DNA of 64,000 nucleotides from Streptomyces tubercidicus (GTDB taxonomy: Bacteria > Actinomycetota > Actinomycetes > Streptomycetales > Streptomycetaceae). Below are positions 63,631 through 64,000 of this stretch, one piece after another. Under the pieces are notes generated by a model that searched no databases, was not told where the DNA came from, and was given only the letters and a program-made list of their open reading frames with translations. The translations under genes and the position numbers were made by a program. Where the stretch lies: contig NZ_CP114205.1 of assembly GCF_027497495.1 (NCBI RefSeq), forward strand, positions 4,030,001 to 4,094,000, given 5' to 3'. Every line of letters starts with the position of its first letter. The stretch's first letter is position 1.

Positions 63631-64000
63631 TCAGGCGGCGAGGCGCGCGACGAGGGCCTTGGCCTTGGCCGCCGCGTCCTCGTGGGCCTTGTCGCGGGAG
63701 GTCTCGTACAGCGGGACCAGCTCGGCCATCGCCGGATTGTTGGGGGCCATGGTCAGCTCGGGGACGATGAAGTCGACGTCCAGGCCCAGCCCGCCGTTCA
63801 GCACGGCCTCCAGGTAGTTCTGGACGTACTCGAAGGACTCACGGGGCGTGCCCGGCGCGTAGGAACCGCCGCGGCTGGCAACGACGGTGACCGGGGTGCC
63901 CTTGGCCGACGGCTGCTCACCCGCCGTACGTCCCATGATGATCACCTGGTCGAGCCACGCCTTGAGCGTCGACGGGATCGTGAAGTTGTACATCGGCGCG
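63631..64000 (-). CDS. azoR: FMN-dependent NADH-azoreductase (5' part outside window)
   Basis: The last about 123 residues of a flavodoxin-like reductase. The visible start APMYNFTIPSTLKAWLDQVI is the conserved AzoR FMN-binding segment, and GTPVTVVASRGGSYAPGT follows, the typical strand-loop near the flavin. The C-terminus is a helical Ala/Lys-rich stretch. The frame is open through the window edge, so the ATG at 63993 is internal. The enzyme uses NADH to reduce quinones or azo compounds; the native substrate is unknown. Confidence 0.88.
   Translation of the reverse strand, partial: APMYNFTIPSTLKAWLDQVIIMGRTAGEQPSAKGTPVTVVASRGGSYAPGTPRESFEYVQNYLEAVLNGGLGLDVDFIVPELTMAPNNPAMAELVPLYETSRDKAHEDAAAKAKALVARLAA

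Overview
This window is the replication-origin region of a Streptomyces chromosome (or a very close relative). The evidence is very high G+C with G/C-ending codons, frequent GTG starts, the gene order rpmH / dnaA / oriC / dnaN / gnd / recF / DciA-like / gyrB / gyrA, many copies of the actinomycete centromere site parS, and Streptomyces-type families (DLW-39, class E sortases, CrgA, LppU/SCO3897-like). No rRNA, insertion sequence, prophage, CRISPR array or biosynthetic gene cluster was seen. It is a conserved core region, so the interest lies mainly in regulatory and chromosome-organising DNA rather than in exotic gene cassettes.

Left arm (1-26.9 kb). A GT87-type membrane glycosyltransferase (cut by the window edge) and a bifunctional penicillin-binding protein lie on the minus strand. 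A PadR regulator, inositol-1-phosphate synthase, an MFS transporter with a TTA codon, and an LppU-like protein follow on the plus strand. Then come CCA tRNA nucleotidyltransferase (minus), DUF6049 protein, the lipid II flippase MurJ, a membrane pseudokinase, an ECF sigma factor with its anti-sigma factor, and trxB-trxA behind a SigR-type promoter. A minus-strand block follows: GNAT acetyltransferase, parB-parA, rsmG, jag, yidC, yidD, rnpA, rpmH.

Origin (26.9-40 kb). rpmH and dnaA diverge from recognisable promoters with a perfect DnaA box near the dnaA promoter. oriC is the 1-kb dnaA-dnaN gap and is full of imperfect DnaA boxes. dnaN, gnd, recF, a DUF721/DciA gene, gyrB, gyrA and a DUF3566 membrane protein follow, then tRNA-Ile.

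Right arm (40-64 kb). This holds the tiny DLW-39 protein, a secreted/membrane protein behind an AT-rich double dyad, a Ser/Thr kinase with an HTH partner, tRNA-Ala, a TAP-like hydrolase, a DUF5324 protein, a cyclophilin, a rhomboid protease, a DnaA-box cluster, crgA, a DUF881 protein, three class E sortases interleaved with a 58-residue membrane protein and pabA, and the minus-strand growth/division operon fhaA-fhaB-pstP-rodA-pbpA-pknB. tRNA-Leu and a partial azoreductase close the window.

Working together: DnaA, oriC, DnaN, RecF, gyrase and DciA start and support replication. ParA and ParB segregate the new origins by binding the parS sites scattered over at least 50 kb here. MurJ, PBPs, RodA, CrgA, PknB, PstP and the FHA proteins link origin-proximal genes to apical growth and septation. 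I count 10 perfect and 4 one-mismatch parS sites. Those inside genes are all read in one frame and encode Val-Ser-Arg-Glu.
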